Positions 20,387 to 29,647 of a stretch of 64,000 bases of DNA are shown piece by piece (the first letter of the stretch is position 1; every line of letters starts with the position of its first letter). Below the pieces are notes generated by a model. It was not told the origin of the DNA and did no database searches. It saw only the letters and a program-made list of their open reading frames with translations. Source of the stretch: Metabacillus halosaccharovorans (GTDB lineage: Bacteria; Bacillota; Bacilli; Bacillales; Bacillaceae); contig NZ_KV917372.1 in the NCBI RefSeq assembly GCF_002019635.1, positions 1,178,001-1,242,000 on the forward strand, read 5' to 3'. The translations under genes and the position numbers were made by a program.

Positions 20387-21739
20387 CTATCCAATAATGA
20401 CTCTTTCCTTTGGATAATGAAAATTATCTTTTTTCTCTTTTGTACCTAACAAATATAAGAATGTTAAAATCCCAATACGACCGATAAACATTAAGATCAT
20501 AATGATGATTTTGCCTATTATACTAAGTTCTGGTGTAATTCCTATTGATAATCCGGTTGTTCCAAATGCAGAGCATACTTCAAATAAAATAGAAACAAAC
20601 GGGAAAGGTTCTGTTATTGATAAAATGACGACTGAAGTAAAACATATTAAGAAGGCCATCATTGTGACGACAACAGACTTATTAAGGTCTGCTTCATGTA
20701 GCTCCCGTTTAAATATTTTGATTGATTTATGCCCTCTTGCGAAATGGAAAAGGAATAATAAATTTAAAGCAAATGTTGTAGTACGGATACCTCCTCCAAC
20801 TGAACTGGGAGAAGCACCAATGAACATTAAAGCACATAATATTAAAATGGTTGTCTCAGTGAATAAGCTTACATCCATTGTTGCTAACCCGCCACTTCTA
20901 GTAGCAGTTGATTGAAACAATGAATAAAAGAAGGTTTCGTGCCATTCTTTCCCCTTAAAGAAGTGTGAATATTCTAAAATATAGATAGCAATTGTTCCAA
21001 ACAAAATAAGGGCAAAGAACGTAATAGTTGTTAGCTTAGTAAATAAGGTAAACCGATGTCTTTTATTTTTGTTAAATAAAAAATCCTTTACTTCAATCAA
21101 AACAGGAAAACCAATAGCTCCCAATACTATAAGAATCATGGTGATAAACTGAATAAAATAATCATGGGCAAACGGAATCATTGATTGACCTGTTATATCA
21201 AAACCACCATTGGTTGTTGCACTGATTGATGTGAAGAAACCATGTAAATAGGCTTCTTGCCAAGTCGGGTAATATTTTAGGAAATAGGTCCCAAGTATTA
21301 AGCCACCAAGAAATTCGATCAAAAGAATGAGCACAATAATTTGGCGGATCAGATTTACAATTCCTGATAAGTTAACTTGATTTTGATCTGCCATAATAAG
21401 TTGCCGTTCTTTTAAGCCAATCTTTTTCCCCATAATAAGCCATACAAATGTTCCGAGTGTCATAATTCCAATTCCACCGAATTGCAATACAAAGGCCAAG
21501 ATAAATATGCCGGGAACACTAAATGTTTCAGCAGTAGACACTGTTGTTAATCCTGTTACACTAACAGCACTTACTGCAGTAAATAGTCTGTCAATAAAGG
21601 CAAATTCAACACCAGGCTTATGGGCCACTGGTAAACTCAGCAATAAAACAGAAACACTTACAGCTAAAAAATAATAGGCAACAATTAGTTGTACAGGTGT
21701 TAATGATTGTAATCTAAGCTTTAATTGTTTCATATCCAT
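20387..21739 (-). CDS. ktrD: Trk/Ktr-type potassium uptake membrane subunit
   Basis: The 450-residue protein has the four-fold M1-P-M2 layout of KtrB/KtrD/TrkH proteins, with selectivity-loop segments such as VSVTGLT, TSISATTNGGFD, STATRSGG and AFGTTGLS. It imports K+ (often Na+-dependent) together with a cytosolic KtrA/KtrC subunit, which is not in this window. The name KtrD follows gene order next to htpX. A hairpin 150 bases upstream of the start may regulate it. Confidence 0.88.
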   Translation of the reverse strand: MDMKQLKLRLQSLTPVQLIVAYYFLAVSVSVLLLSLPVAHKPGVEFAFIDRLFTAVSAVSVTGLTTVSTAETFSVPGIFILAFVLQFGGIGIMTLGTFVWLIMGKKIGLKERQLIMADQNQVNLSGIVNLIRQIIVLILLIEFLGGLILGTYFLKYYPTWQEAYLHGFFTSISATTNGGFDITGQSMIPFAHDYFIQFITMILIVLGAIGFPVLIEVKDFLFNKNKRHRFTLFTKLTTITFFALILFGTIAIYILEYSHFFKGKEWHETFFYSLFQSTATRSGGLATMDVSLFTETTILILCALMFIGASPSSVGGGIRTTTFALNLLFLFHFARGHKSIKIFKRELHEADLNKSVVVTMMAFLICFTSVVILSITEPFPFVSILFEVCSAFGTTGLSIGITPELSIIGKIIIMILMFIGRIGILTFLYLLGTKEKKDNFHYPKERVIIG

Positions 21740-21884
21740 TCATTCCTATCTTACAGTTCAAATACTATGAAATAAGGTGCTTTGATGCACCCATGTTTTC
21801 TATCATAACGATTATTCATGGAAATGAAAAGGCTAATTACTATCAACCAATTAACAACCATGTATCTCTAATATCTGAAAAACA

Positions 21885-21913
21885 CGACTTACCGCCAAGA
21901 GTGGCGGAAGTCG
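21885..21913 (-). promoter_or_regulatory. strong bulged hairpin upstream of ktrD
   Basis: CGACTT-A-CCGCCA, loop AGAG, TGGCGGAAGTCG gives 12 pairs with one bulged A. On the minus strand it is followed by TGTTTTTC, so it could be a second terminator after htpX or an attenuator in the ktrD leader. Confidence 0.5.
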
Positions 21914-21970
21914 ATGCATTTTTTGTATATTTTAATCCTTTAATATAATTTCTTAAAGGATTAAAAAGTG

Positions 21971-21998
21971 AAAAGGATGACAATTATGCCATCCTTTT
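21971..21998 (-). terminator. terminator of htpX
   Basis: AAAAGGATG at 21971-21979 pairs with CATCCTTTT at 21990-21998, directly after the htpX stop. Confidence 0.75.
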
Positions 21999-22001
21999 CT
22001 T

Positions 22002-22880
22002 TTATTTCGCTTCCAATCTATTAATACGATCATCTAAGTCAGGGTGTGTTGAAAATAGTGACATCCCTTTTTTACTGTTAATCTTTAATGTGGATAAAGA
22101 CGCCTGATCATCTCTTACTCGTTGAGTATATTGTTTAAGTGAACGCAGAGCATGAACCATCTTATCTTTACCGGCTAAATCGGCTCCACCTCTGTCTGCA
22201 TGATATTCCCGGTATCTAGAAAACGCAAATACAACTAGGCTTCCGAGTATTGAAAAGACTAACTGGAAAATAATCACAGCCACAAAATGCACAATCGGAG
22301 CCAAGTCCTCTCGAACAAATCGTGAAACTAGCCATGCTGCTATACGTGCTAAGAATACAACAAATGTATTAACAATACCTTGTAATAATGTCATCGTCAC
22401 CATATCACCGTTTGCGATATGAGCTACTTCATGTGCAACAACACCTTCAATAGCATCATCGTCCATTTCATGTAACAGACCTGTTGATACAGCTACTAAA
22501 GAACGACGCTTGGAAGGACCTGTAGCAAAAGCATTAACTTCAGGAGACTGATAAATTCCTACCTGAGGCATTTTCATAAGCCCAGCTGCTCTTGATAGGC
22601 GATGAACTCGTTCTACTAATTCTCTTTCTGCCGGAGAGAGCGAGCTCTCAGGATTTAATACCTTGACACCCATCATCATTTTGGCCATCCAACGAGACAT
22701 AGCCAATGATACAAATGACCCTGTAAAGCCTACAACTGCACTAAAGATGAGGAGACTAACTAAATCGAGACCACCACCTGCTGTTTGATAAGGTGATATA
22801 TTCAATAGGGATAAAACAATGCCAATTGTGGTGATAACTAAAATATTTGATAATAGAAAAAGAAAAATTCTTTTTGCCAT
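22002..22880 (-). CDS. htpX: membrane zinc metalloprotease HtpX
   Basis: HtpX is an M48 peptidase of membrane protein quality control. The 292-residue protein has two N-terminal membrane segments, the zinc motif HEVAH in [13 protein letters not shown], a further hydrophobic pair, and the third ligand region [14 protein letters not shown]. The ATG at 22880 has GGAGG 5 bases upstream; a frame to 22892 overlaps that SD. It is divergent from the DUF1836 gene, whose B. subtilis homologue YkrK represses htpX. Confidence 0.93.
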   Translation of the reverse strand: MAKRIFLFLLSNILVITTIGIVLSLLNISPYQTAGGGLDLVSLLIFSAVVGFTGSFVSLAMSRWMAKMMMGVKVLNPESSLSPAERELVERVHRLSRAAGLMKMPQVGIYQSPEVNAFATGPSKRRSLVAVSTGLLHEMDDDAIEGVVAHEVAHIANGDMVTMTLLQGIVNTFVVFLARIAAWLVSRFVREDLAPIVHFVAVIIFQLVFSILGSLVVFAFSRYREYHADRGGADLAGKDKMVHALRSLKQYTQRVRDDQASLSTLKINSKKGMSLFSTHPDLDDRINRLEAK

Positions 22881-23054
22881 ACAGACCTCCATCTTTCAAG
22901 TTCACATGAACTTATATTATAATAAAAATTATAGAAACATTTTTCATAAAAAGCAAGATAGAATACTTACATTTAATAAATCGTTCACGATTTTGTTAAA
23001 TCCCTTACAATAAAGATCAAACCGTCTTTTAGATTCATAAAACGAGGTGTTAAG

Positions 23055-23732
23055 ATGTCTTTTCAATTAACTCGAGTACAAATGACGAAACTTTTATATG
23101 CGTTAAAAGGTGAGTCAGTAGAGACTCCTATACATATTATACAGGAAGCCTTAAAAACATCGACCTTCACTGAAGAAGTGATTCCAAACTTCTTAATAAA
23201 GGCTAGCAACCGAAAAAACCAACTTGAATATGGCTTATCAACAAATGAAATTGTTTCATTAGCCAATCTATGCGAACTAACGTCTTTAAAATCTACCTCC
23301 ATTCAAAATTGGATTAAACGTGATGTAAAGGAATTAATCGGACAACCGGAGCTTGGTAAAAAATATTCAATAGAACAAGCAGCTATGCTATTAATTGTGA
23401 GAGATTTAAAAGCAATTTTTGATTTTGAGCGAATTCGCAATATCTTGACGGAGGTATTTAACACACTTTCAGACCGAAGTGATGATTTAATGAGCCCGAT
23501 TACTTTTTATGAAATATATGGATCTGTGTTGGAAAGCTTAGACACAAGTTCAGGGAATGATATAACATTGGAAAAACGTATTAATAGCAAAATAAAGTTC
23601 CCCTCACAAATTATTTCTAACTTGACAAATGATCAATGTTATACAATTCGTAGAATCTTGGTGACAACTGTATTGGCAGTATTAGCCTCACATATCCAAA
23701 CAAGGGCACAAACTTATTTAAATGATATATAA
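23055..23732 (+). CDS. ykrK: DUF1836 regulator YkrK
   Basis: The 225-residue protein has a DUF1836 domain, a MerR-like DNA-binding fold: the segment TSLKSTSIQNWIKRDV followed by KKYSIEQAAMLLIVRDLK is the recognisable winged-helix part (about residues 78-120). In B. subtilis, YkrK and Rok repress htpX, and the divergent arrangement is kept here. The 174-base gap 22881-23054 should contain the operator; I could not pick it out with confidence. Confidence 0.8.
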   Translation: MSFQLTRVQMTKLLYALKGESVETPIHIIQEALKTSTFTEEVIPNFLIKASNRKNQLEYGLSTNEIVSLANLCELTSLKSTSIQNWIKRDVKELIGQPELGKKYSIEQAAMLLIVRDLKAIFDFERIRNILTEVFNTLSDRSDDLMSPITFYEIYGSVLESLDTSSGNDITLEKRINSKIKFPSQIISNLTNDQCYTIRRILVTTVLAVLASHIQTRAQTYLNDI

Positions 23733-23853
23733 ATTTTAAGCACCTCTAAACATTTCCAGTATAGAAATACATACGCAATGAAACCTTATGAGTAAGGCTA
23801 TAAATGAAACTCTTTATAGACTGAAGCAATTAATATAAAAGGGGTGCTAAAAA

Positions 23854-24054
23854 ATGGCAAGAAGTAGTAATAAATTACTTGTACCGGGGATCGAACAAGC
23901 TCTGGATCAAATTAAATATGAAATCGCACAAGAATTCGGCGTGCATTTAGGATCAGATACTGTTTCTCGATCAAATGGGTCTGTTGGTGGAGAAATCACC
24001 AAACGTCTTGTGGCACAAGCGCAATCCCAGTTAAACGGACAAAAAACTGAATAG
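23854..24054 (+). CDS. sspD: alpha/beta-type small acid-soluble spore protein
   Basis: This 66-residue DNA-binding protein coats and protects spore DNA. The germination protease (GPR) site is seen as [10 protein letters not shown], and the C-terminal family signature is [16 protein letters not shown]. The SD AGGGG is close to the ATG. sspD is named from its place beside ykrK/htpX; any alpha/beta SASP paralogue would look alike. SigG control is expected from the family, but I could not assign its promoter boxes. Confidence 0.9.
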   Translation: MARSSNKLLVPGIEQALDQIKYEIAQEFGVHLGSDTVSRSNGSVGGEITKRLVAQAQSQLNGQKTE

Positions 24055-24063
24055 TATGGTTAG

Positions 24064-24112
24064 AAAAACTTGGCTTGTCGCCAAGTCCTAATGGCGAAAG
24101 CCTTAGTTTTTC
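24064..24112 (+). terminator. terminator of the SASP gene
   Basis: AAAAACT-GGCTT-CGCC pairs with GGCG-AAGCC-AGTTTTT in a long, interrupted stem that ends in a T run. Confidence 0.75.
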
Positions 24113-24156
24113 TTATACTATCATCCATAAAAATTTATATACTTTCTGATAGTGTA

Positions 24157-24186
24157 AAAAGGCTGATCCGATTTGATCAGCCTTTT
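24157..24186. terminator. terminator downstream of sigI-rsgI
   Basis: AAAAGGCTGATC and GATCAGCCTTTT form a perfect 12-bp stem with a 6-base loop, 22 bases beyond the rsgI stop. Confidence 0.85.
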
Positions 24187-24208
24187 GGTATATAAAACTG
24201 TACGTTAT

Positions 24209-25378
24209 TTAATCGTCGTCACGGTCTTTCTTTCCTCGTTTGTTATCATCTCTATCTTGGCGGCCGTTGTTATTTTTACCTCTATTGTTTTCTTTGCGAT
24301 CATCATCGCGATCGTCGTTGTCATCATACCTGTCTTTTTTCTCTTGCCATCGTCTTTTACTTTCGGTACGCTCTTTTTTCCGTTCCTCTTGGTTAAACTT
24401 AGCCTGTTGATTATTATGTTGTTTATTCTCATTTCTCTTTTGTTGAATTTGATGAGCATTCTCTTGTAGCTTTTCCTTCGCTTTAGTTAACTTTTCTTTA
24501 GCTTCAGATTTATCTTTTTGCACAGAAGTTGTATTATCAGCAGGTTTAGTGTTCTGCTGTTCTTTTACTTGGCTCGTAATGCTCGTACCCTTCTTTTCCG
24601 GAACAATTGGAGCTGGTGTAACTTCACTCTGTACTGATTCATCTGCTTCTTCAGGCGCTTCCGTTTCTTTAGATTCTTCTTTTTGCTCAACAAGTTCAAT
24701 ATATTTACCGGTCGAAACCCCTTGTTTTTGTGCTTTATCTCTTGTATCTTTATCTGAATTAATCGTTTTTACGACCATATCCTCTTCTTCAATCACTGTA
24801 CTTATTTCTGTCAAGCCTTCATGCAGCTCTTTTTCAATTTTCTTGTCAGTATCATTCATTACCGTAGTGATGACAATTTCTTTACCAGGATAAACGTATC
24901 CATCTGACTTACATTCACTAATAATTATTTGTACGATTTCATTTAGTGGCTTTTTCTCCCACTCATTAAGGCTTTTCATAATGTTATTAGCCTCGTCATT
25001 AAGCGGCACTAATGAAATTACCTTTAAATGATCATCAAGACTTACTTCAAAGCTAGGGTTTATGTCAATTGACATGTATGCATAAACTTTATCATTGTTA
25101 AATAAAGGTAGAAAACTAATCATAAAAAATATGATGGCTACTGCTGATAAAGCACCTACCCTAGCTGTACGAGTACGTATAGATTTAAGAAAGGTATGAT
25201 CGATTGCCCTTTTTGTTCTTGTTGCAGCTTCTTCACGTTTATCCGCTAAAGGAAAAAAAGAAATTTCTTCACCTAGTTCATAATTACCCTCTTTATTTGA
25301 AGTCTTTAGAAATTGCCCATCTGGGGTAAGCAATGTAACAAAGTCATCATCGAGATCTACGACGACCCCTTTTTTCAT
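24209..25378 (-). CDS. rsgI: anti-sigma-I factor RsgI
   Basis: The 389-residue membrane protein has an N-terminal cytosolic RsgI domain (about residues 1-60) that binds SigI and one membrane helix (about 73-92). An extracellular RsgI-type domain starts SIDINPSFEVSLDD and keeps the Asn-Pro at which family members self-cleave. The rest is a long disordered tail: acidic and Ser/Thr/Pro-rich, then almost only Lys, Arg, Asp, Asn and Glu. There is no carbohydrate-binding module as in clostridial RsgI proteins. It overlaps sigI by 4 bases and is translated from the same transcript. Confidence 0.93.
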   Translation of the reverse strand: MKKGVVVDLDDDFVTLLTPDGQFLKTSNKEGNYELGEEISFFPLADKREEAATRTKRAIDHTFLKSIRTRTARVGALSAVAIIFFMISFLPLFNNDKVYAYMSIDINPSFEVSLDDHLKVISLVPLNDEANNIMKSLNEWEKKPLNEIVQIIISECKSDGYVYPGKEIVITTVMNDTDKKIEKELHEGLTEISTVIEEEDMVVKTINSDKDTRDKAQKQGVSTGKYIELVEQKEESKETEAPEEADESVQSEVTPAPIVPEKKGTSITSQVKEQQNTKPADNTTSVQKDKSEAKEKLTKAKEKLQENAHQIQQKRNENKQHNNQQAKFNQEERKKERTESKRRWQEKKDRYDDNDDRDDDRKENNRGKNNNGRQDRDDNKRGKKDRDDD

Positions 25379-26133
25379 GAATCTAGCACCCCTTTTATAT
25401 AATCTTTTAAATAGACGAAGTTTCCCGAAAGAATGATAGCCATAGCTATGATGTATTTTCTATTTCTCTCTATGGTTTTACGACTTACTGAAACTTTTGC
25501 CTCAAGCTGTTTTACCGGCAGCTGTCGTTTAGTAAAAAGAATATTTCGCAGTTTCTCATCATTTACCAACTCAGTTGCCACTAACATCGCATTTTGTCTG
25601 GCATCAAAGTGTTTTGGAGATTGTTCCACAATTTCAGCAAAAGTTAATTGAAAATCGCTTAGACAGTGCTGAAAATAAATAATTTCTTCTCTACGGTGTT
25701 CTTGTTCAATTGCTTTTGTATATTCTTCAATTGATAAGTCTGATTCAATTTTGCTTTGGGAAAATTCTCCCTCTTCATGCTCTTGCAGCTCTAGGTGGAC
25801 CGTATAAGGATGACGTGCTTCCTTTCGAATATAGTCAATCACTTTTCTTTTAATGACAAGCTCAGCAAAAGCTAATAATGAGCTCCCCTTATCAGTCGAA
25901 TATTTCTCAATGGCATCATTAAATGCGATAAGACCTATACTAAATTCATCATCAGTTTCGCTAATATATCGTTTACAAACAGATGAGACTGTTTTAGCAA
26001 CAAATGGTTTATATTGTTCGATTAGTTCATTTTGTAAATGTAGATCTCCCTTTTGTATTTGGAGAACTGTTTCTTCTAATGTTCGCTTCTTTTTACCTAA
26101 TTTAAACAAAAGGCTAAGCATTGGGATGTTCAC
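25375..26133 (-). CDS. sigI: RNA polymerase sigma factor SigI
   Basis: The 252-residue sigma-70-family protein has region 2 as DDEFSIGLIAFNDAIEKY with FAELVIKRKVIDYIRKEARHP, and the C-terminal HTH as LPVKQLEAKVSVSRKTIERNRKYI. SigI of B. subtilis is a heat- and cell-wall-linked factor held by RsgI. The GTG start at 26133 aligns with the known N-terminus and has AGGGGA 8 bases upstream; an ATG at 26121 with GAGGTG is a good alternative. The pair is normally autoregulated. Confidence 0.93.
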   Translation of the reverse strand: MNIPMLSLLFKLGKKKRTLEETVLQIQKGDLHLQNELIEQYKPFVAKTVSSVCKRYISETDDEFSIGLIAFNDAIEKYSTDKGSSLLAFAELVIKRKVIDYIRKEARHPYTVHLELQEHEEGEFSQSKIESDLSIEEYTKAIEQEHRREEIIYFQHCLSDFQLTFAEIVEQSPKHFDARQNAMLVATELVNDEKLRNILFTKRQLPVKQLEAKVSVSRKTIERNRKYIIAMAIILSGNFVYLKDYIKGVLDS

Positions 26134-26565
26134 CTCTGTTTCCCCTATATTACTTTGTATATCATAGCTAATTTAATAGGGGATCGCAAAGGAAGATATA
26201 TGAAACTATCTTTCTAATTTTCTACAAAAGAAAGTCAATTATTACAAAACAAACAACTTTAGACCTATTGATTTCAACCTATTTTAAATTAACAAAAAAG
26301 CAAAGACTAATCAAATTGACAGGTCATATCAAACAATACATCACATTAGCAAAACAATGAAAAAACAGAAAAATATTAGAGAAATTCCCTATTGTCACAT
26401 TCCCCCTCTCACGATTTTATTAATTCTCTACATAGTTACGTCACCCTGATTTATCTTAAGGGTGTTAAAATACTATTTTGTAAAAAAAATGTTCAAATAT
26501 GATTTTAGACCTACAAAATGTTACACATTTGATATATTTGTGTGTATTTTTTCTTTATTTAATAT
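26134..26565. other. AT-rich intergenic region upstream of sigI
   Basis: This stretch of about 430 bases has no convincing gene; short frames in it lack ribosome sites. It must hold the sigI-rsgI promoter(s), but no SigI-type or SigA-type box could be assigned with confidence. Confidence 0.5.
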
Positions 26566-26594
26566 AAAAAGGAATCCGAATCGGATTCCTTTTT
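26566..26594. terminator. terminator of the TerC-family gene
   Basis: A 14-bp palindrome around 26580 (AAAAAGGAATCCGA / TCGGATTCCTTTTT) ends just before the stop codon of the leftward gene. Confidence 0.85.
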
Positions 26595-26599
26595 ATTAT

Positions 26600-27403
26600 T
26601 TAATAATCGTTACTTGCTTTTGCTTTATCTATGGTCTTTTCTTCAATGACCTCTTCTTCATTGACATCTTTAGATAAGAACCATCCACCTACTGCAATAG
26701 CAGCAAGGATAATCCAGAAAATGATTTTCCAAGTGGCAGATTCTATAAAATGTTTTGAAATGACATCAATTTGTGGATGTGCAAGTGTATATAAGGAAAG
26801 CTTCACACCTACCCAACCAACAATTAAAAACGCAGCCGTTTCTAAATTCGGTTTTTTCTTTAACAGTTTCACAAAATACGTTGCCGCAAATCTCATGATC
26901 ACAATTCCAATAATACCACCTGCTAAGATAACAAGGAATTGTCCGCCATCAAGTCCACCTATAGTAGGTAAATTTGTTGCTGGTAGTGTAACGGCAAGTG
27001 CTACTGCAGCCAAAATGGAATCTACTGCAAAAGCCAAGTCTGCAAGTTCTACCTTTAGGACTGTACCCCAAAAACCAGATTCCTTCTTTACAACCTTGTG
27101 CTGCTCACTTTTCTTTAAAATAAACTTCTTCACGATATGGTTGATTGAAATATAAAGAAGGTAAATGGCACCTATTGCCTGAACTTGCCAGACATTGACA
27201 AGAAATGAGATGAGGAATAGTGCACCAAATCGTAAAACAAATGCACCTGCCAACCCGTAAAATAAAGCTTTCTTTCTTTGCTCCTCTGGAAGATGCTTAA
27301 CCATAACAGCCATTACTAACGCATTATCAGCTGCTAAGATCCCTTCCAGGGCCACTAACACTAATAGTACCCAACCGTACTCTAATAATAAAGTTACATC
27401 CAT
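26600..27403 (-). CDS. ykoY: TerC-family integral membrane protein (YkoY-like)
   Basis: The 267-residue protein has about seven membrane helices and the TerC signatures LEGILAADNALVMAVM and ADLAFAVDSILAAVAL, with the conserved acidic Asn-Asp pairs. Recent work on Bacillus TerC proteins links them to Mn2+ export and to metalation of secreted enzymes. The ATG at 27403 has GGAGGAG upstream. A yybP-ykoY riboswitch lies in the leader, which supports a Mn2+ role. Confidence 0.88.
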   Translation of the reverse strand: MDVTLLLEYGWVLLVLVALEGILAADNALVMAVMVKHLPEEQRKKALFYGLAGAFVLRFGALFLISFLVNVWQVQAIGAIYLLYISINHIVKKFILKKSEQHKVVKKESGFWGTVLKVELADLAFAVDSILAAVALAVTLPATNLPTIGGLDGGQFLVILAGGIIGIVIMRFAATYFVKLLKKKPNLETAAFLIVGWVGVKLSLYTLAHPQIDVISKHFIESATWKIIFWIILAAIAVGGWFLSKDVNEEEVIEEKTIDKAKASNDY

Positions 27404-27470
27404 TATTTCTCCTCCTATGCTTAAGGTATTTATCTTCTTAACCCCTTTATTAGCAATAGGACAACAAAAA

Positions 27471-27606
27471 AAGACCTTTGCCGCTAAAGGCAAAGGTCTT
27501 GCTGAGCATGTTAAACCGATCCGATCATGCCAACAAAGCCGATGGAAAATATCCATGAAATGACGACTTTGTTTTCAGGTTTCCCTGAACGCTACTCCCC
27601 TTTGAA
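27471..27606 (-). promoter_or_regulatory. yybP-ykoY manganese riboswitch
   Basis: On the minus strand the element reads CAAAGGGGAGTAGCG near its 5' end, then GGCTTTGTTGGCATG, ending GCAAGACCTTTGCC / GGCAAAGGTCTT and a T run. These are the hallmarks of the yybP-ykoY family, with an attached terminator hairpin at 27471-27500. It lies 70 bases before the TerC-family start. Confidence 0.93.
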
Positions 27607-27766
27607 AGAAGATTATTATGTTACCTTTATCATACGTGCTAGCATGTTTTCTTGTCAAATGTTTTTTCTTTGTTCCCTCATTATATTCTTTAATAAAATG
27701 TTCTACACAAGGAACTATCCTACATATTCATAAATACAGACAAGCTTTGTTTTGAGGGGGATGAAC

Positions 27767-28546
27767 ATGGACTGGATACAGGCAGTTATTTTGGGAATTA
27801 TTCAAGGTTTAACAGAGTTTATTCCGATTAGTAGTACAGGGCATCTTTACTTGGGCCGTAACTTTTTTGGATTAGAAGAAGCAGGTTTATTTTTAGATAC
27901 AATGCTTCATTTGGGTACACTTATTGCTCTTATTGTCTTTTATAAAGAAATACTAATAAAATTAATAAAAAGACCATTTAGCCGGATAACAGCACTGTTA
28001 GTTGTTGGTACAATTCCAGCTGTTATAACTGGTGTACTTTTTAGCGATTATTTTGATGAACTATCAAAATCCGGTGTTTCCATTGGTTGGGAATTTTTAA
28101 TTACAGGGCTTTTTTTGTGGTTTGCTGATTCAATTAAAAACGGATCAAAAAAAGTTGAAAACCTTTCTTTATTTGATTCATTTTTTATTGGCAGCTTTCA
28201 AGCACTGGCTATTTTCCCTGCAATTTCCAGATCGGGTATGACGATTGTAGGTGCGCTCTTAAGAAAAATGGATAAAGAAGCTGCAGCCTATTTCTCGTTT
28301 CTCCTATCTATCCCCGCTATTTGTGGAGGAGTTATCTATCAATTAAAAGATATGATTTCAGGGTCAGTACCTCAAATCAGCCTTACATCTATGTTTATAG
28401 CCACATTATCTTCTGCGATTTTCGGTTATATAGCAGTTAGATTTATGATTGCATTTGTTAAGTATAGATCTTTAAAAATCTTTGCAGTTTATGTGTGGAT
28501 TTTAGGTATTATCATTATTGTTCTTCAGCAATTATCTATTTTTTAA
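27767..28546 (+). CDS. uppP: undecaprenyl-diphosphatase, UppP/BacA family
   Basis: The enzyme recycles undecaprenyl pyrophosphate to the monophosphate for wall synthesis and confers some bacitracin tolerance. The 259-residue membrane protein has QGLTEFIPISSTGH (family usually E/Q at the first position) and the second motif ISRSGMT, with about eight membrane segments. The ATG at 27767 lies 6 bases after GAGGGGG. Confidence 0.9.
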   Translation: MDWIQAVILGIIQGLTEFIPISSTGHLYLGRNFFGLEEAGLFLDTMLHLGTLIALIVFYKEILIKLIKRPFSRITALLVVGTIPAVITGVLFSDYFDELSKSGVSIGWEFLITGLFLWFADSIKNGSKKVENLSLFDSFFIGSFQALAIFPAISRSGMTIVGALLRKMDKEAAAYFSFLLSIPAICGGVIYQLKDMISGSVPQISLTSMFIATLSSAIFGYIAVRFMIAFVKYRSLKIFAVYVWILGIIIIVLQQLSIF

Positions 28547-28635
28547 TCATAATTGGCAGCTATTGCTACTAATGAAACCCTTGTCTTAAGTAAAAAATAA
28601 AAGCAGGAAACTTATAACTTAAGGCAGGGGATTAT

Positions 28636-29544
28636 ATGCATACAATGTGGAAAGGCTCCATTAGTTTCGGTTTAGTTAACATTCCGATTAAACTTTATGC
28701 AGCAACAGAAGATAAGGATATAAAACTGAGAACCCTTCATAAGAAATGTCATAGTCCTATTCAATATGAAAAAACATGTCCGAATTGTGATGAAGAAGTA
28801 AAACAAGATGAAATTGTGAAGGGCTATGAGTATGTAAAAGGAAAATATGTTGTACTAACAGATGAAGAGCTTAAGGAATTAAAGGATGAGCACGAAGATA
28901 AAACGGTAGAAATAATTGACTTTGTCAAAATGGATGATATTGATCCAATCTATTTTAACCGTTCTTATTTTATTGGTCCGGGAGAGAATGGTGGAAAAGC
29001 GTATGGTTTACTTAGAGAAGCGCTAACGAAATCAGAGAAAATTGGAATTGCAGAAATTACGATTCGTTCTAAGCAACAGCTTGCAATGGTACGTGTTTAT
29101 CAGAATTGCATTGTCATGGAAACTGTTCATTATCCGGATGAAGTCAGAAACGTAAAAGAAGTGCCTAGTGTTCCTGAAAATGTAGAAGTCGGTGAAAAAG
29201 AACTGGATACAGCTATCATGCTTATTGATCAATTAACCACCATCTTTGAACCCGAAAAATATAAGGATGATTATCGTTTAGCTTTACAAGAATTAATCGA
29301 GAGAAAAGTCAACCAGGATGAAGGAAAAACACCAACAGAAGCGGCACCTCGTCAAAATGTAGTTGATTTAATGAGTGCTCTTCAAGCAAGTATTGAAAAA
29401 ACAAAAAAACCGCAAACAAAAGCAAAACCAGCAAAACCAAAGGCAAAGTCCGCAAAAGCAGTTGGTGATGATAGCCCACCAAAAAAAGCTCATACTGGTG
29501 GGACTACCGAAAAGAAGACAAAAACCGTTCGAAAAAAAGCCTAG
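28636..29544 (+). CDS. ku: Ku protein of bacterial non-homologous end joining
   Basis: Ku binds DNA ends and recruits LigD. The 302-residue protein starts MWKGSISFGLVNIPI, contains the Ku core to about residue 255, and ends in a lysine/alanine/proline-rich tail (PKAKSAKA, KKTKTVRKKA) of the kind that aids DNA binding. In B. subtilis, ykoV (Ku) and ykoU (LigD) are neighbours and act in spore DNA repair; here ligD lies 7.1 kb away on the same strand. Confidence 0.95.
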   Translation: MHTMWKGSISFGLVNIPIKLYAATEDKDIKLRTLHKKCHSPIQYEKTCPNCDEEVKQDEIVKGYEYVKGKYVVLTDEELKELKDEHEDKTVEIIDFVKMDDIDPIYFNRSYFIGPGENGGKAYGLLREALTKSEKIGIAEITIRSKQQLAMVRVYQNCIVMETVHYPDEVRNVKEVPSVPENVEVGEKELDTAIMLIDQLTTIFEPEKYKDDYRLALQELIERKVNQDEGKTPTEAAPRQNVVDLMSALQASIEKTKKPQTKAKPAKPKAKSAKAVGDDSPPKKAHTGGTTEKKTKTVRKKA

Positions 29545-29599
29545 TTATTAAACTTCATCATTTTTCACTTGGATCTCACCCCTATATTTTCAAAACAAA

Positions 29600-29632
29600 A
29601 AAACTTGGTGATTATGCTTATCACCAAGTTTT
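29600..29632. terminator. bidirectional terminator between ku and the amylopullulanase gene
   Basis: AAAACTTGGTGAT pairs perfectly with ATCACCAAGTTTT over a 7-base loop, with A and T runs on the outer sides. Confidence 0.9.
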
Positions 29633-29647
29633 ATTTCGCCTTTTCAA

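Noticed and set aside
20502-20915. 137-residue + strand frame opposite ktrD
   Set aside because: Shadow frame with no SD, lying wholly inside ktrD.
24173-24469. Hydrophobic 98-residue + strand frame opposite rsgI
   Set aside because: It is the antisense of the Lys/Asp/Arg-rich rsgI tail, whose complement is always rich in hydrophobic codons; it has no SD.
26462-26677. 71-residue frame before the TerC terminator
   Set aside because: Low-complexity Phe/Ile-rich product that crosses the terminator into a gene on the other strand; no SD.
26631-27155. 174-residue + strand frame opposite the TerC-family gene
   Set aside because: It is an antisense shadow of a well-supported membrane protein gene without its own SD or family.
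27404-27556. N-terminal extension of the TerC-family reading frame
   Set aside because: The bases upstream of 27403 are the gap and Mn riboswitch; the ATG at 27403 has its own strong SD, so the extension is not coding.
29395-29544. Frameshift at the lysine-rich end of Ku
   Set aside because: Lys/Ala/Pro tails are normal in Bacillus and other Ku proteins; the frame is clean to the stop.
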